64,000 nucleotides of DNA from Dinoroseobacter sp049800835 (lineage in GTDB: Bacteria; Pseudomonadota; Alphaproteobacteria; Rhodobacterales; Rhodobacteraceae). The position numbers and the translations under genes are program-made. The stretch spans positions 186,001-250,000 of the forward strand of contig NZ_JBNAFU010000004.1 in NCBI RefSeq assembly GCF_049800835.1. Reading direction: 5' to 3'. Numbering within the stretch: position 1 is the first letter of the stretch; every line of letters begins with the position of its first letter. Below the pieces are notes generated by a model, which was given only the letters and a program-made list of their open reading frames with translations, was not told where the DNA came from and searched no databases. Shown in pieces: positions 23,831-34,199 of the stretch.

Positions 23831-25161
23831 CGAAATTTCTGCTCTCCGCACTGGCTTGTGCCCTTGGACTGGGCCTTGCGCCGATGCCCGCCGACGCGCA
23901 GGCGCGACCGGGCCCCCTCAGGATCGAGATTACCGAGGGCGTGATCGAGCCTCTGCCGGTGGCCATCCCCGCCTTTGTCGCCGAAAGCGTCGCCGCGCAA
24001 CGCTACGCAAACAACATCGCCCTCGTCGTAGCGCAGGATTTGCAGAATTCAGGCTTGTTCCGCGCGATCCCGAAGGACGCGTTCATCAGTCGTGTGACGT
24101 CGTTTGACTCGCCGGTTCAGTTCGCTGACTGGAAAGCGATCAATGCACAGGCGCTCGTCACGGGGTCTGTGGGGGTCGGCGCGGATGGCCGTCTGTCGGT
24201 GAAGTTCCGGCTGTTTGATGTGTTTGCAGAAGCACCCCTCGGCGCAGGTCTGCAATTTTCAGCTTCCCCCGAAAGCTGGCGTCGCATGGCCCACAAGGTC
24301 GCGGATGCCGTTTATTCGCGGATCACGGGCGAAGGCGGATATTTCGACACGCGCGTGGTGTTCGTGTCCGAACAGGGGCCCAAGAATGACCGACGCAAGC
24401 GCCTCGCGATCATGGATTACGATGGACAGAACGTGCAGTTTCTGACCGATGACAGCGCGATTGTGCTGGCTCCAAGGTTCTCCCCCAACGGGGACAAGGT
24501 GCTTTACACATCCTATGCGACCGGTATGCCGCAGATCACGGAGCTTGACGTCAACTCCGTGCGGTCGCGGAGCCTCGGGGGCAGTGCGAACATGAGCTTC
24601 GCACCACGGTTCTCGCCCGATGGTCGGTCCGTGGTCTATTCGCTGACCAATGGCGCAAACACCGACATCTACAAGCTCGACATCGGCTCGGGACGGCAGA
24701 CACAACTGACCAACACGCCCGCGATCGAAACCGCCCCGAGCTACAGCCCGGACGGACGTCAGGTTGTTTTCGAAAGTGACCGCTCCGGGAACCAGCAGCT
24801 TTACGTCATGCCCGCTGGCGGCGGCGAGGCGCGGCGGATCAGTTTCGGCGAGGGGCGCTATGGCACACCGGTCTGGTCGCCGCGCGGGGACCTGATCGCG
24901 TTCACCAAGCAAAACAAGGGCCGGTTTCATATCGGCGTAATGCGTGCGGATGGATCGGAGGAACGCTTGCTGACCTCCTCGTTCCTCGATGAGGGGCCGA
25001 CCTGGGCGCCAAATGGCCGAGTGATCATGTTCACCCGCGAAACCGCTGGTGCAGGTGGTGCGCCTGCGCTTTATTCAGTCGACATTTCGGGGCGGAACCT
25101 GCGCCGGGTGCCGACGCCTGGCGCAGCGTCCGACCCGGCCTGGTCCCCCTTGCTTGAATAG
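23827..25161 (+). CDS. tolB: Periplasmic beta-propeller protein TolB
   Basis: 444 residues. Signal peptide at the start (LLSALACALGLGLAPMPADAQA). An alpha/beta N-terminal domain (to about 165) precedes WD40-like PD40 blades with repeats of the SPDG type: PRFSPNGDKVLYTSYATG, PRFSPDGRSVVYSL, PSYSPDGRQVVFESDRSG, PVWSPRGDLIAFTKQNKG. TolB shuttles between TolA and Pal during outer-membrane constriction. It overlaps tolA by four bases and precedes pal by 75 bp. Confidence 0.96.
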   Translation: MTKFLLSALACALGLGLAPMPADAQARPGPLRIEITEGVIEPLPVAIPAFVAESVAAQRYANNIALVVAQDLQNSGLFRAIPKDAFISRVTSFDSPVQFADWKAINAQALVTGSVGVGADGRLSVKFRLFDVFAEAPLGAGLQFSASPESWRRMAHKVADAVYSRITGEGGYFDTRVVFVSEQGPKNDRRKRLAIMDYDGQNVQFLTDDSAIVLAPRFSPNGDKVLYTSYATGMPQITELDVNSVRSRSLGGSANMSFAPRFSPDGRSVVYSLTNGANTDIYKLDIGSGRQTQLTNTPAIETAPSYSPDGRQVVFESDRSGNQQLYVMPAGGGEARRISFGEGRYGTPVWSPRGDLIAFTKQNKGRFHIGVMRADGSEERLLTSSFLDEGPTWAPNGRVIMFTRETAGAGGAPALYSVDISGRNLRRVPTPGAASDPAWSPLLE

Positions 25162-25236
25162 GATTCACACGGATCACGGGGCGTGTTAGCCTCCATGAAA
25201 AGCCTTCCCATAATGAGCAGAACGAGGATCGGGACC

Positions 25237-25770
25237 ATGGCAATCGAGACACTTTTTCCCCACCGCACACTTCTGGCGCTGGTTGCCGCGGCGGCCCTTG
25301 CCGGGTGTTCCGGGCAGAACGGGCTTTTCGGCAACTCCTCCACCGCGGCAGGAGGGTTTGGACAAAACGGCGGGGTCACGTCCGGGTCGATCGACGATCC
25401 GACCTCGCCTGCCTACTTCCAGCAGGCGGTCGGCGACCGGGTTCTATTCGAAGTGGATCAAAGTACCCTTACGGATGCGGCACGGGCCACGCTGACGGAA
25501 CAGGCGCGGTGGCTGACTGAAAATGGGGCCTACACCGCGGTGGTCGAGGGCCATGCGGACGAACAGGGCACGCGGGAATACAACCTCGCCCTGGGGGCAA
25601 GGCGGGCCAGTGCCGTTCGGGATTTCCTTGTGGATCGCGGTGTGGCGGACAACCGGTTGAGCACTGTCACCTACGGCAAGGAGCGCCCGCTTGAAATTTG
25701 TTCCGAGGAAAGCTGTTATGCCAAGAACCGTCGCGGCGTGACCGTTCTGAGCGCTGGCGCAGGGTCTTGA
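25237..25770 (+). CDS. pal: Peptidoglycan-associated lipoprotein Pal
   Basis: 177 residues from the ATG at 25237, which has GAGGATCGGG upstream. The lipobox is LALVAAAALAGC. A glycine/serine linker leads to the OmpA-like domain: VLFEVDQSTLTDAARATL, then VVEGHADEQGTREYNLALG, which holds the diaminopimelate-binding Asp/Arg residues, and KERPLEICSEESCYAKNRRG. Pal anchors the outer membrane to peptidoglycan. An earlier in-frame GTG (25183) would bury the signal peptide behind 18 residues. Confidence 0.95.
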   Translation: MAIETLFPHRTLLALVAAAALAGCSGQNGLFGNSSTAAGGFGQNGGVTSGSIDDPTSPAYFQQAVGDRVLFEVDQSTLTDAARATLTEQARWLTENGAYTAVVEGHADEQGTREYNLALGARRASAVRDFLVDRGVADNRLSTVTYGKERPLEICSEESCYAKNRRGVTVLSAGAGS

Positions 25771-25780
25771 GGCCTGTCCA

Positions 25781-26620
25781 ATGTTAAGTCGGCTCGCACG
25801 ATCTGCATCGTTGTTTTGCCTGCTTGGGCTGGGTTTGCCCGCGCAGGCCCAGGTGCCCGATGCGCAGACGCTTGCGGATATCCGACAGGAGTTGTCCGTC
25901 CTCTTCGTCGAGATTCAGCGCTTGCGGCGCGAGCTTTCCACAACGGGCAGCCCCCAGATCACCCTGCCGCCCGGCGCATTGGAGCGGGTGGATACGATCG
26001 AAGCCGAGCTTTCCCGGCTGACGGCCAAGACCGAGCAACTGGAGTTCCGGATCGACAGCATCGTGACCGACGGCACCAATCGGATCGGCGATCTGGAATT
26101 CCGTCTGGTCGAACTCGAGGGGGGCGACTTTTCCCAATTGGGCGAAACGACCACGCTGGGCGGCGAGGCGGCCGCACCGGAAGCCCCTGTACCAGTCGCG
26201 CCACCCCCTTCGCCCGAACCGTCCGGCCCGGAACTGGCACTGGCAGAACAGGCTGATTTCGACGCGGCCCGCGCGCTGCTTGATGACGGGCAGGCGCAGG
26301 CGGCCGCCGATGCGTTCGCAACCTATGCCGAAACGTACCCGGGCGGTCCGCTGGTGGCGGAGGCGCACTACCTGCGCGGAGAAGCGCTCGCAAGCCTGAG
26401 CAACTGGAACGGTGCCGCGCGCGCCTATCTGGACAGCTTTTCCGGCACGCCGAACGGACCGCAGTCCCCCAACGCGCTGTATAAGTTGGGGGTATCGCTG
26501 AACGCGTTGGGCCAGCGGGATGAGGCGTGTCTGACCCTGCGTGAAGTCAGCGTCCGGTTCCCGGGTGGCCCGGCAGCCGTGGACGCCAACACCGCACGCG
26601 GCGAGTTGAGCTGCCCTTGA
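25781..26620 (+). CDS. ybgF: Tol-Pal cell division coordinator YbgF/CpoB
   Basis: 279 residues. Signal peptide (SLFCLLGLGLPAQAQ), an N-terminal coiled coil (IRQELSVLFVEIQRLRREL, VDTIEAELSRLTAKTEQLEF), a Pro-rich spacer and a C-terminal set of TPR units (ARALLDDGQAQAAADAFATY, AEAHYLRGEALASLSNW, LYKLGVSLNALGQRDEACLT). CpoB coordinates Tol energy use with peptidoglycan synthesis at division. It follows pal by 10 bp; the stop overlaps the tilS TTG. Confidence 0.92.
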   Translation: MLSRLARSASLFCLLGLGLPAQAQVPDAQTLADIRQELSVLFVEIQRLRRELSTTGSPQITLPPGALERVDTIEAELSRLTAKTEQLEFRIDSIVTDGTNRIGDLEFRLVELEGGDFSQLGETTTLGGEAAAPEAPVPVAPPPSPEPSGPELALAEQADFDAARALLDDGQAQAAADAFATYAETYPGGPLVAEAHYLRGEALASLSNWNGAARAYLDSFSGTPNGPQSPNALYKLGVSLNALGQRDEACLTLREVSVRFPGGPAAVDANTARGELSCP

Positions 26621-27864
26621 GCAATTGCGACCTTGAGGCTCATGTCGCCGTGGTCATGACCGGTTACATCGCCCGGGGGTCAAAGATCGGCGTTGCGGTT
26701 TCTGGGGGCAGCGACTCGGTCGCCGTGTTGCATCTTGTGGCTGAATGGGCCGGCCTGAACGATGTCAGCGTTCATGCCGCGACGGTCGATCACGGTTTGC
26801 GCGCCAGTTCGGCAGACGAGGCAAAAAGTGTCTGCGACATTGCAAGGGGCCTCGGGGTGCCGCACCGGACCCTTGGCTGGTCTGGCTGGGACGGAACGGG
26901 AAACCTTCAGGACCAAGCGCGCGAGGCCCGGCAGTTGCTATTGGCAGACTGGGCGCGAACCATGGGGCTGGAGGCGGTTTTGCTCGGCCACACGCAGGAT
27001 GATCAGGCCGAGACGTTCCTGATGCGGCTCGCAAGGGGGTCCGGTGTTGACGGGCTCGCCGCAATGGCGGAAGCCCGGCGCGCACATGGCACTTTATGGA
27101 TGCGCCCGGTTCTGGCGCGCACGCGGGATGAGCTGAAATCCTGGCTGGTGGCGCGTGGGGTTGACTGGGTCGATGATCCTTCCAACGAAGACCTGAAATT
27201 TGAACGGGTCCGGTTTCGCAAGGCTGCGGATGAGCTTGCTGCGCTCGGGCTTGACCCCGCGCGTCTTGCGGCAACGGCTACCGCGATGGCGCGCGCCAAG
27301 ACTGCGTTGCTGGCGCGTGCGCTGTCCAGCGCAAGGAAACTCGCCAAGGTCTCCAGCGGCGTTCTTGTTCTTGATCGGGATGGCTTGTCAGAGCTTGAAG
27401 AAGACACACGGTTTCGCCTGCTGGCTCATGCCCTGCAATGGACGTCGAACCAGCCCTATCGGCCGCGCTACGCAAGTCTGGTCAGGACATGGGAACAGGT
27501 ACAGGCGGGGCAAGCATCGACGCTTCATGGCTGTCAGCTCATTCCCCGCCGGGCGCAGCTGTTTATCGCGCGAGAGCTTGCGGCTGTTGCGGAGTGTCAC
27601 GTGTCCGGTGAACAGGTTTGGGACGAGCGGTGGCACGTTGAGCCTCCGGAGCAGCACATGACCATCGCAGCTCTGGGGGAAGCCGGGCTGCGGGCGCTTG
27701 GCGAGGTGTCCTCCGACCTGCCGCGAGCGGTACTTCTCAGCCTTCCGGCGCTGTGGGAAAACGAGACGCCGATTGCCGTTCCGGCCCTGTCATGGGGCCT
27801 GTCAGTCCAAGTTTACAGCTCTCCTGACATGACTTCTTTCTTGTCTGGCCTGATTCCGCATTGA
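26617..27864 (+). CDS. tilS: tRNA(Ile)-lysidine synthetase
   Basis: 415 residues. The PP-loop SGGSDS lies in GVAVSGGSDSVAVLHLV; VDHGLRASSADEA, LLGHTQDDQAETFLMRLARGSG and the middle RPVLARTRDELKSWL blocks match TilS. It converts C34 of the CAU tRNA-Ile to lysidine, making AUA decoding possible, and is essential. The TTG start overlaps the ybgF stop. Downstream GTG 26650 or ATG 26656 are alternatives. The C-terminal domain is short and diverged. tilS between ybgF and ftsH is a common alphaproteobacterial order. Confidence 0.94.
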   Translation: MSNCDLEAHVAVVMTGYIARGSKIGVAVSGGSDSVAVLHLVAEWAGLNDVSVHAATVDHGLRASSADEAKSVCDIARGLGVPHRTLGWSGWDGTGNLQDQAREARQLLLADWARTMGLEAVLLGHTQDDQAETFLMRLARGSGVDGLAAMAEARRAHGTLWMRPVLARTRDELKSWLVARGVDWVDDPSNEDLKFERVRFRKAADELAALGLDPARLAATATAMARAKTALLARALSSARKLAKVSSGVLVLDRDGLSELEEDTRFRLLAHALQWTSNQPYRPRYASLVRTWEQVQAGQASTLHGCQLIPRRAQLFIARELAAVAECHVSGEQVWDERWHVEPPEQHMTIAALGEAGLRALGEVSSDLPRAVLLSLPALWENETPIAVPALSWGLSVQVYSSPDMTSFLSGLIPH

Positions 27865-27937
27865 ATTGCCCCATTGTGTGGCTATTTTAACTGATGCGCA
27901 TGGGACCGTGCGCGCCGGCGACCGAAGGAGAATTTCC

Positions 27938-29857
<1,920 letters not shown>

Positions 29858-29880
29858 TGGCTTGACGTCACAATCCGGAG

Positions 29881-29913
29881 AAGCGCCGCCTGCTCGGGCG
29901 GCGCTTTTCGTTT
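29881..29913 (+). terminator. Rho-independent terminator after ftsH
   Basis: AAGCGCCGCC and GGCGGCGCTT form a perfect 10-bp stem around the hexaloop TGCTCG, followed by TTCGTTT. It starts 23 bases after the ftsH stop and closes the ybgC-ftsH transcript. Confidence 0.9.
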
Positions 29914-29979
29914 GGCCGATTGATATTTGTAACACTTATGTATACGTTCGAGGGCTCAGTTCACGAAAACGGCCCCCAA

Positions 29980-30693
29980 ATGGCAGACACCCTCGATTCA
30001 GATCGCCCGATCCCATCCGGCGGCCATTGGCCGTTCTGGCTGGCGATCGTCGTGACTCTCGCATTCTGCGCGCTGGGATATTTCAGCGGGAACTCTGCCT
30101 ATGACTTCGTGCAGGAGAGTGGCGCGATCGAAAATGCGTCCGCGACGATTTTCCTGTGCGGCGCGCTGGGCTTTGCGGTGCTGAGACCCGACCTCGCATT
30201 CGGTCGAGGCTGGTCCGTTGCGGTCATCATGGTCCTGTTTACGGCACGTGAACTGGATTTCGACAAGCGGTTCATGGAGAAGGGCATCCTGCAATTGCGC
30301 CTCTATACAGGCGACTACCCCCTCGATCAGAAGCTGATTGGCGCTGCCTTTGTCTGCCTGATCCTGGTCACGCTGTACCATCTTGTGCGCCACGGTTGGC
30401 GGCCCTTGATACAAGGGCTTCGCGCAGCAGAGGTCTGGGCGTGGTCGGTCATCGTTGCCTTTGTCACTGTTGTCGTGGCCAAATCGCTCGACGGGGCAGG
30501 GCGCAAGCTTGCGCCCTTCGGGATCGAGCTGACCGAGCCCATGGATTTTGCTTTTGTGGTCATGGAAGAGGTCCTTGAACTGGGTTTTGGACTGTTACTT
30601 GTCTTTGCGATCTGCAGCTGGGTCCGCCATGACGCCCTGAGCGCTGCCGCAAAACGGGCGTTTCCCACCCGGTCGGTGCGTTCCGATAACTGA
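29980..30693 (+). CDS. Multi-pass membrane protein, unknown function
   Basis: About 237 residues from the ATG at 29980. The frame is open to 29920 and an ATG at 29938 is possible; none of these has a good ribosome site. Six hydrophobic segments are visible, e.g. FWLAIVVTLAFCALGYF, ASATIFLCGALGFAV, WAWSVIVAFVTVVVAKSL and DFAFVVMEEVLELGFGLLLV. Charged residues sit inside or next to helices (REL.FDKRF, MEEVLE). I recognise no family. It lies alone between the ftsH terminator and fhs. Confidence 0.65.
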   Translation: MADTLDSDRPIPSGGHWPFWLAIVVTLAFCALGYFSGNSAYDFVQESGAIENASATIFLCGALGFAVLRPDLAFGRGWSVAVIMVLFTARELDFDKRFMEKGILQLRLYTGDYPLDQKLIGAAFVCLILVTLYHLVRHGWRPLIQGLRAAEVWAWSVIVAFVTVVVAKSLDGAGRKLAPFGIELTEPMDFAFVVMEEVLELGFGLLLVFAICSWVRHDALSAAAKRAFPTRSVRSDN

Positions 30694-30697
30694 CCGC

Positions 30698-30717
30698 GGG
30701 TTTCTGAAAAGAAACCC
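30698..30717 (+). terminator. Weak terminator-like hairpin
   Basis: GGGTTTC-TGAAAA-GAAACCC is a perfect 7-bp stem five bases past the stop of the membrane protein at 29980. There is no T-tract after it, so termination would be weak or Rho-assisted. Confidence 0.4.
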
Positions 30718-30797
30718 AGACAGGCGATTTCGCGGCGTGAAAGGTCGTAATCGCTCCTGCCCTCGGAGTATGTCGGCTTTAGAACTGGCGTGACTGA

Positions 30798-30814
30798 TCC
30801 CGAACCCATCGGGA
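30798..30814 (+). promoter_or_regulatory. Hairpin in the fhs leader
   Basis: TCCCGA-ACCCA-TCGGGA forms a 6-bp stem-loop ending 19 bases before the fhs ATG, directly ahead of the GGGGGAGAT ribosome site. It could influence translation or mark a transcript 5' end. It does not resemble a THF or SAM riboswitch as far as I can see. Confidence 0.3.
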
Positions 30815-30833
30815 CAACCACGGGGGAGATGGC

Positions 30834-32510
30834 ATGACAATTCGCTCCGACATCGAGATCGCGCGCGCGGCCAACAAGAAACCAATTACGGAAATCGGCG
30901 CGAAGCTCGGCGTTCCATCGGAGGCGCTGGTACCTTATGGCCATGACAAGGCAAAGGTGGGCCAGGCGTTTATCGACACGCTTGCGGACCGGCCCGATGG
31001 TAAGCTGATCCTTGTGACAGCCGTAAACCCGACACCTGCAGGCGAGGGCAAAACGACCACGACGGTTGGCCTTGGGGACGGGCTGAATGCCATCGGCAAG
31101 AAGGCCGCGATCTGTATTCGCGAGGCCTCGCTCGGGCCATGTTTCGGGATGAAGGGTGGCGCCGCTGGCGGGGGGAACGCCCAGGTGGTCCCGATGGAGG
31201 ATATGAACCTTCACTTCACAGGGGATTTCCACGCAATCACGAGCGCGCACAATCTCCTCAGCGCGATGATCGACAACCATATCTACTGGGGAAACAGCCT
31301 GGAGATCGACCAGCGCCGCGTTGTCTGGCGGCGCGTTATGGACATGAACGATCGCGCTCTGCGACAGATCACTGCGTCGCTCGGCGGGGTGTCGAACGGT
31401 TTCCCCTCGGAGGCCGGATTCGACATCACGGTCGCGTCCGAGGTCATGGCTTGCCTGTGCCTTGCGACCGACCTGGGCGATCTGGAGCGGCGTCTGGGCG
31501 AAATCATCGTCGCCTATCGGCGCGACAAGAGCCCGATCTACGCACGCGACATCAAGGCGGACGGCGCGATGACTGTCCTTCTGAAGGATGCGATGCAGCC
31601 CAACCTCGTGCAGACGCTTGAGAACAACCCGGCCTTCGTCCATGGCGGGCCGTTCGCCAACATCGCCCATGGGTGCAATTCGGTGATCGCGACAAGGACA
31701 GCATTGAAGCTGGCGGATTACGTTGTCACAGAAGCGGGCTTCGGGGCCGACCTTGGCGCCGAGAAGTTCATGAACATCAAATGCCGCAAGGCGGGTCTGT
31801 CCCCAGCGGCAGTGGTGGTCGTGGCAACGGTCCGCGCCATGAAGATGCACGGCGGTGTGGCCAAGGATGCGCTTGGCACCGAAGATGTCGCTGCCGTGAC
31901 AGCAGGGTGCGAAAACCTCGGGCGGCACATCGCCAATCTCAAGAGCTTCGGCGTGCCCGTTGTTGTCGCGATCAACCATTTCGTCACCGATACCGATGCC
32001 GAGGTTGCCGCGATCAAGGCGTTTGCCGAAAGCCGTGGGGCAGAGGCATACCTGTGCCGTCACTGGGCGGATGGCTCCGCCGGGGTAACCGAGCTTGCCA
32101 CGCGTGTTGCGGAATTGGCGGATGCGGATATGGCGAATTTCTCGCCGCTATACCCGGATGACAAACCGCTTTTCGACAAGATCGAAACCATTGCAAAGCG
32201 TATCTACCGCGCCAACGAGGTGCTGGCCGATACGAAAATCAGGGCGCAGCTGCGCGAATGGGAAGAGCAAGGCTACGGCCACCTGCCGATCTGTATGGCC
32301 AAGACGCAGTATTCGTTCTCGTCTGATCCCAGTCTGCGCGGCGCGCCAGAGGGACATGGCCTGCCGGTCCGTGAGGTCCGGCTCAGCGCGGGGGCGGGGT
32401 TTATCGTCGTCATCTGCGGGGCGATCATGACCATGCCCGGTTTGCCACGCGGCCCGGCGGCAGAGGCGATCCGGCTCAACGACACAGGTGAAATCGAAGG
32501 CTTGTTCTAG
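30834..32510 (+). CDS. fhs: Formate-tetrahydrofolate ligase
   Basis: 558 residues, the usual family length. Phosphate-binding loop TPAGEGKTTTTVGLGDGL, then REASLGPCFGMKGGAAGGG, HFTGDFHAITSAHNLLSAM, TVASEVMACLCLA and PFANIAHGCNSVIAT are all intact. The enzyme joins formate to tetrahydrofolate with ATP to make 10-formyl-THF. With FolD downstream it links formate and methylene-THF, which in marine Rhodobacteraceae serves one-carbon oxidation and demethylation products. Ribosome site GGGGGAGATGGC. Confidence 0.97.
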   Translation: MTIRSDIEIARAANKKPITEIGAKLGVPSEALVPYGHDKAKVGQAFIDTLADRPDGKLILVTAVNPTPAGEGKTTTTVGLGDGLNAIGKKAAICIREASLGPCFGMKGGAAGGGNAQVVPMEDMNLHFTGDFHAITSAHNLLSAMIDNHIYWGNSLEIDQRRVVWRRVMDMNDRALRQITASLGGVSNGFPSEAGFDITVASEVMACLCLATDLGDLERRLGEIIVAYRRDKSPIYARDIKADGAMTVLLKDAMQPNLVQTLENNPAFVHGGPFANIAHGCNSVIATRTALKLADYVVTEAGFGADLGAEKFMNIKCRKAGLSPAAVVVVATVRAMKMHGGVAKDALGTEDVAAVTAGCENLGRHIANLKSFGVPVVVAINHFVTDTDAEVAAIKAFAESRGAEAYLCRHWADGSAGVTELATRVAELADADMANFSPLYPDDKPLFDKIETIAKRIYRANEVLADTKIRAQLREWEEQGYGHLPICMAKTQYSFSSDPSLRGAPEGHGLPVREVRLSAGAGFIVVICGAIMTMPGLPRGPAAEAIRLNDTGEIEGLF

Positions 32511-32539
32511 GCCCGGTTTCGGGGCATGTGCGGGGCACC

Positions 32540-32884
32540 ATGAAAGACACCAGCCCAAACAGCCCCGACCGCTGTGCCACGATGGAGGACCTGCGTCGCG
32601 GGATCGACAGATTGGACGCAGACCTGATCCAGATGCTTGCCACGCGCGCGCGCTTCATCGATCGCGCGGTGCAGATCAAGGCCGAAGCCGGATTGCCTGC
32701 GAACATCCCGTCGCGCGTTGAAGAGGTGGTCGCAAAGGTGCGTGCCGCCGCAGATCGTGAGCGGTTGAGCCCGGATCTGGCAGAGGACCTGTGGCGAACC
32801 CTGATCGCGTGGTCCATCGCGCGCGAGGAACAAACCCTCGGTGCGTCAGATCCCGCCCAACCCCCTCAGGAGACGACCCGATGA
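32540..32884 (+). CDS. AroQ-type chorismate mutase domain protein
   Basis: 114 residues, a single AroQ-class helical domain: MEDLRRGIDRLDADLIQMLA, RARFIDRAVQIKAEAGLP, and a C-terminal helix LAEDLWRTLIAWSIAREEQ. Conserved Arg and Lys residues of the active site (first-helix Arg, second-helix Lys, RVEEVV Arg) are present. It would convert chorismate to prephenate; isochorismate-pyruvate lyase is an alternative because the two share this fold. The stop overlaps folD by four bases, so it is co-translated with the one-carbon genes. GTG 32528 is a possible earlier start. Confidence 0.82.
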   Translation: MKDTSPNSPDRCATMEDLRRGIDRLDADLIQMLATRARFIDRAVQIKAEAGLPANIPSRVEEVVAKVRAAADRERLSPDLAEDLWRTLIAWSIAREEQTLGASDPAQPPQETTR

Positions 32885-33774
32885 CTGCCACCCGGATCGA
32901 CGGTAAGGCCTTTGCCGCCAATGTGCGTGCGCAGGTTGCAACGCACGTTGCGCGGTTGCGTGAAGAGCATGGGATAACCCCCGGGCTGGCTGTGGTGCTT
33001 GTGGGGGAAGATCCTGCAAGTCAGGTCTACGTCCGCAACAAGGGCAAGCAGACCGCAGAGGCGGGCATGGCCTCGTTCGAACACAAGCTTGAGATGACCA
33101 CGCCCGAAGCGGAGTTGCTGGATCTGGTCGCTCGATTGAATGCCGACCCTGCGGTGCACGGCATTCTGGTGCAGTTGCCTTTGCCGGACCATATTGATGC
33201 CGACAAGGTCATCAACACCATTGACCCGGCCAAGGATGTGGACGGGTTCCATATCTCAAACGTGGGCTTGCTTGGGACCGGCCAGAAATCGATGGTGCCG
33301 TGCACCCCGCTCGGGTGTCTGATGATGCTGCGGGATCATCTGGGTGACTTGAGTGGTTTGAACGCGGTGGTTTTGGGGCGTTCCAACATTGTTGGCAAAC
33401 CGATGGCGCAACTGTTGCTGGGCGAGAGTTGCACGGTCACGATTGCCCATTCGCGCACGCGCGATCTGCCGGACGTCGTTCGCGGAGCCGACATTCTCGT
33501 GGCAGCGGTCGGACGCCCGCAGATGGTACCCGGTGACTGGATCAAACCCGGGGCAACGGTGATCGATGTCGGGATCAACCGGATCGACAAGCCCGAAGGC
33601 GGTACGCGACTGGTTGGTGATGTCGACTTTGACAGCGCCGCCGCCGTGGCCGGGGCGATCACGCCGGTGCCGGGCGGGGTTGGTCCAATGACCATTGCGT
33701 GCCTGCTTGCGAACACCGTGACGGCCTGTTGTCGCGCGCATGGTCTGTCCGAACCCGAGGGGCTGACAGCCTAG
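32881..33774 (+). CDS. folD: Bifunctional methylene-THF dehydrogenase/cyclohydrolase
   Basis: 297 residues. Catalytic region VLVGEDPASQVYVRNKGKQ (Tyr and Lys of the active site), the QLPLPDHID signature, DGFHISNVG, CTPLGCLMML and the NADP-binding VVLGRSNIVGKPMAQLLL. The C-terminal TPVPGGVGPMTIACLL closes the pattern. It interconverts methylene-, methenyl- and 10-formyl-THF. The ATG overlaps the chorismate mutase stop. It converges with the PaaI thioesterase gene, whose stop overlaps its own by 4 bases. Confidence 0.96.
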   Translation: MTATRIDGKAFAANVRAQVATHVARLREEHGITPGLAVVLVGEDPASQVYVRNKGKQTAEAGMASFEHKLEMTTPEAELLDLVARLNADPAVHGILVQLPLPDHIDADKVINTIDPAKDVDGFHISNVGLLGTGQKSMVPCTPLGCLMMLRDHLGDLSGLNAVVLGRSNIVGKPMAQLLLGESCTVTIAHSRTRDLPDVVRGADILVAAVGRPQMVPGDWIKPGATVIDVGINRIDKPEGGTRLVGDVDFDSAAAVAGAITPVPGGVGPMTIACLLANTVTACCRAHGLSEPEGLTA

Positions 33775-34199
33775 GCTTGTCCGGTGGGCACCACTGGCGC
33801 CATGGTGCCCTGGAGGATGGCGACGATGGTCCCGTCACTGCGCATGACCTCTGCGGTGACGACAGAGAGACGTTTGCCGGATTTCACCACGCGACCCGTT
33901 GCCGTCAGTTCCGGGCCTGTCGCTGGCGCGAGGAGGTTGATCTTGATCTCGGCGGTCACCACTTCGGATCCTGCGGGCATCATCGAAAGCGCCGCGTAGC
34001 CCGCTGCGGAGTCGCCGATCGCGAAGGTAAGCGCGGCATGGGCGAAACCGTGTTGCTGGGTCGCTTTCGGTAGAACCGGCGCGCGGATCACCACCTTGCC
34101 CTCCGAGACGTCCACCAACTCTGCGCCAAACGTCTTCATCATGCTCTGGCGGTCGAAACTCTGGCGAATGCGGCTTTCCAAGTCGGCCGTGTTTGTCAT
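33771..34199 (-). CDS. PaaI-family hot-dog thioesterase
   Basis: 142 residues with the PaaI/YdiI pattern: QHGFAHAALTFAIGDSAAGYAAL (His-Gly followed by the catalytic-region Asp) and AEIKINLLAPA. Such enzymes hydrolyse acyl- or aryl-CoA thioesters; the substrate cannot be read. It is the last gene of the operon with pdeM and the helicase: its ATG overlaps the pdeM stop (ATGA). Confidence 0.85.
   Translation of the reverse strand: MTNTADLESRIRQSFDRQSMMKTFGAELVDVSEGKVVIRAPVLPKATQQHGFAHAALTFAIGDSAAGYAALSMMPAGSEVVTAEIKINLLAPATGPELTATGRVVKSGKRLSVVTAEVMRSDGTIVAILQGTMAPVVPTGQA

Noticed and set aside
30698..30833. Riboswitch ahead of fhs
   Set aside because: Only two simple hairpins are visible; I see no conserved THF or SAM/SAH riboswitch core.
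30327..32063. 578-codon minus-strand open frame
   Set aside because: Antisense to fhs, whose motifs are complete; composition is that of a shadow frame.
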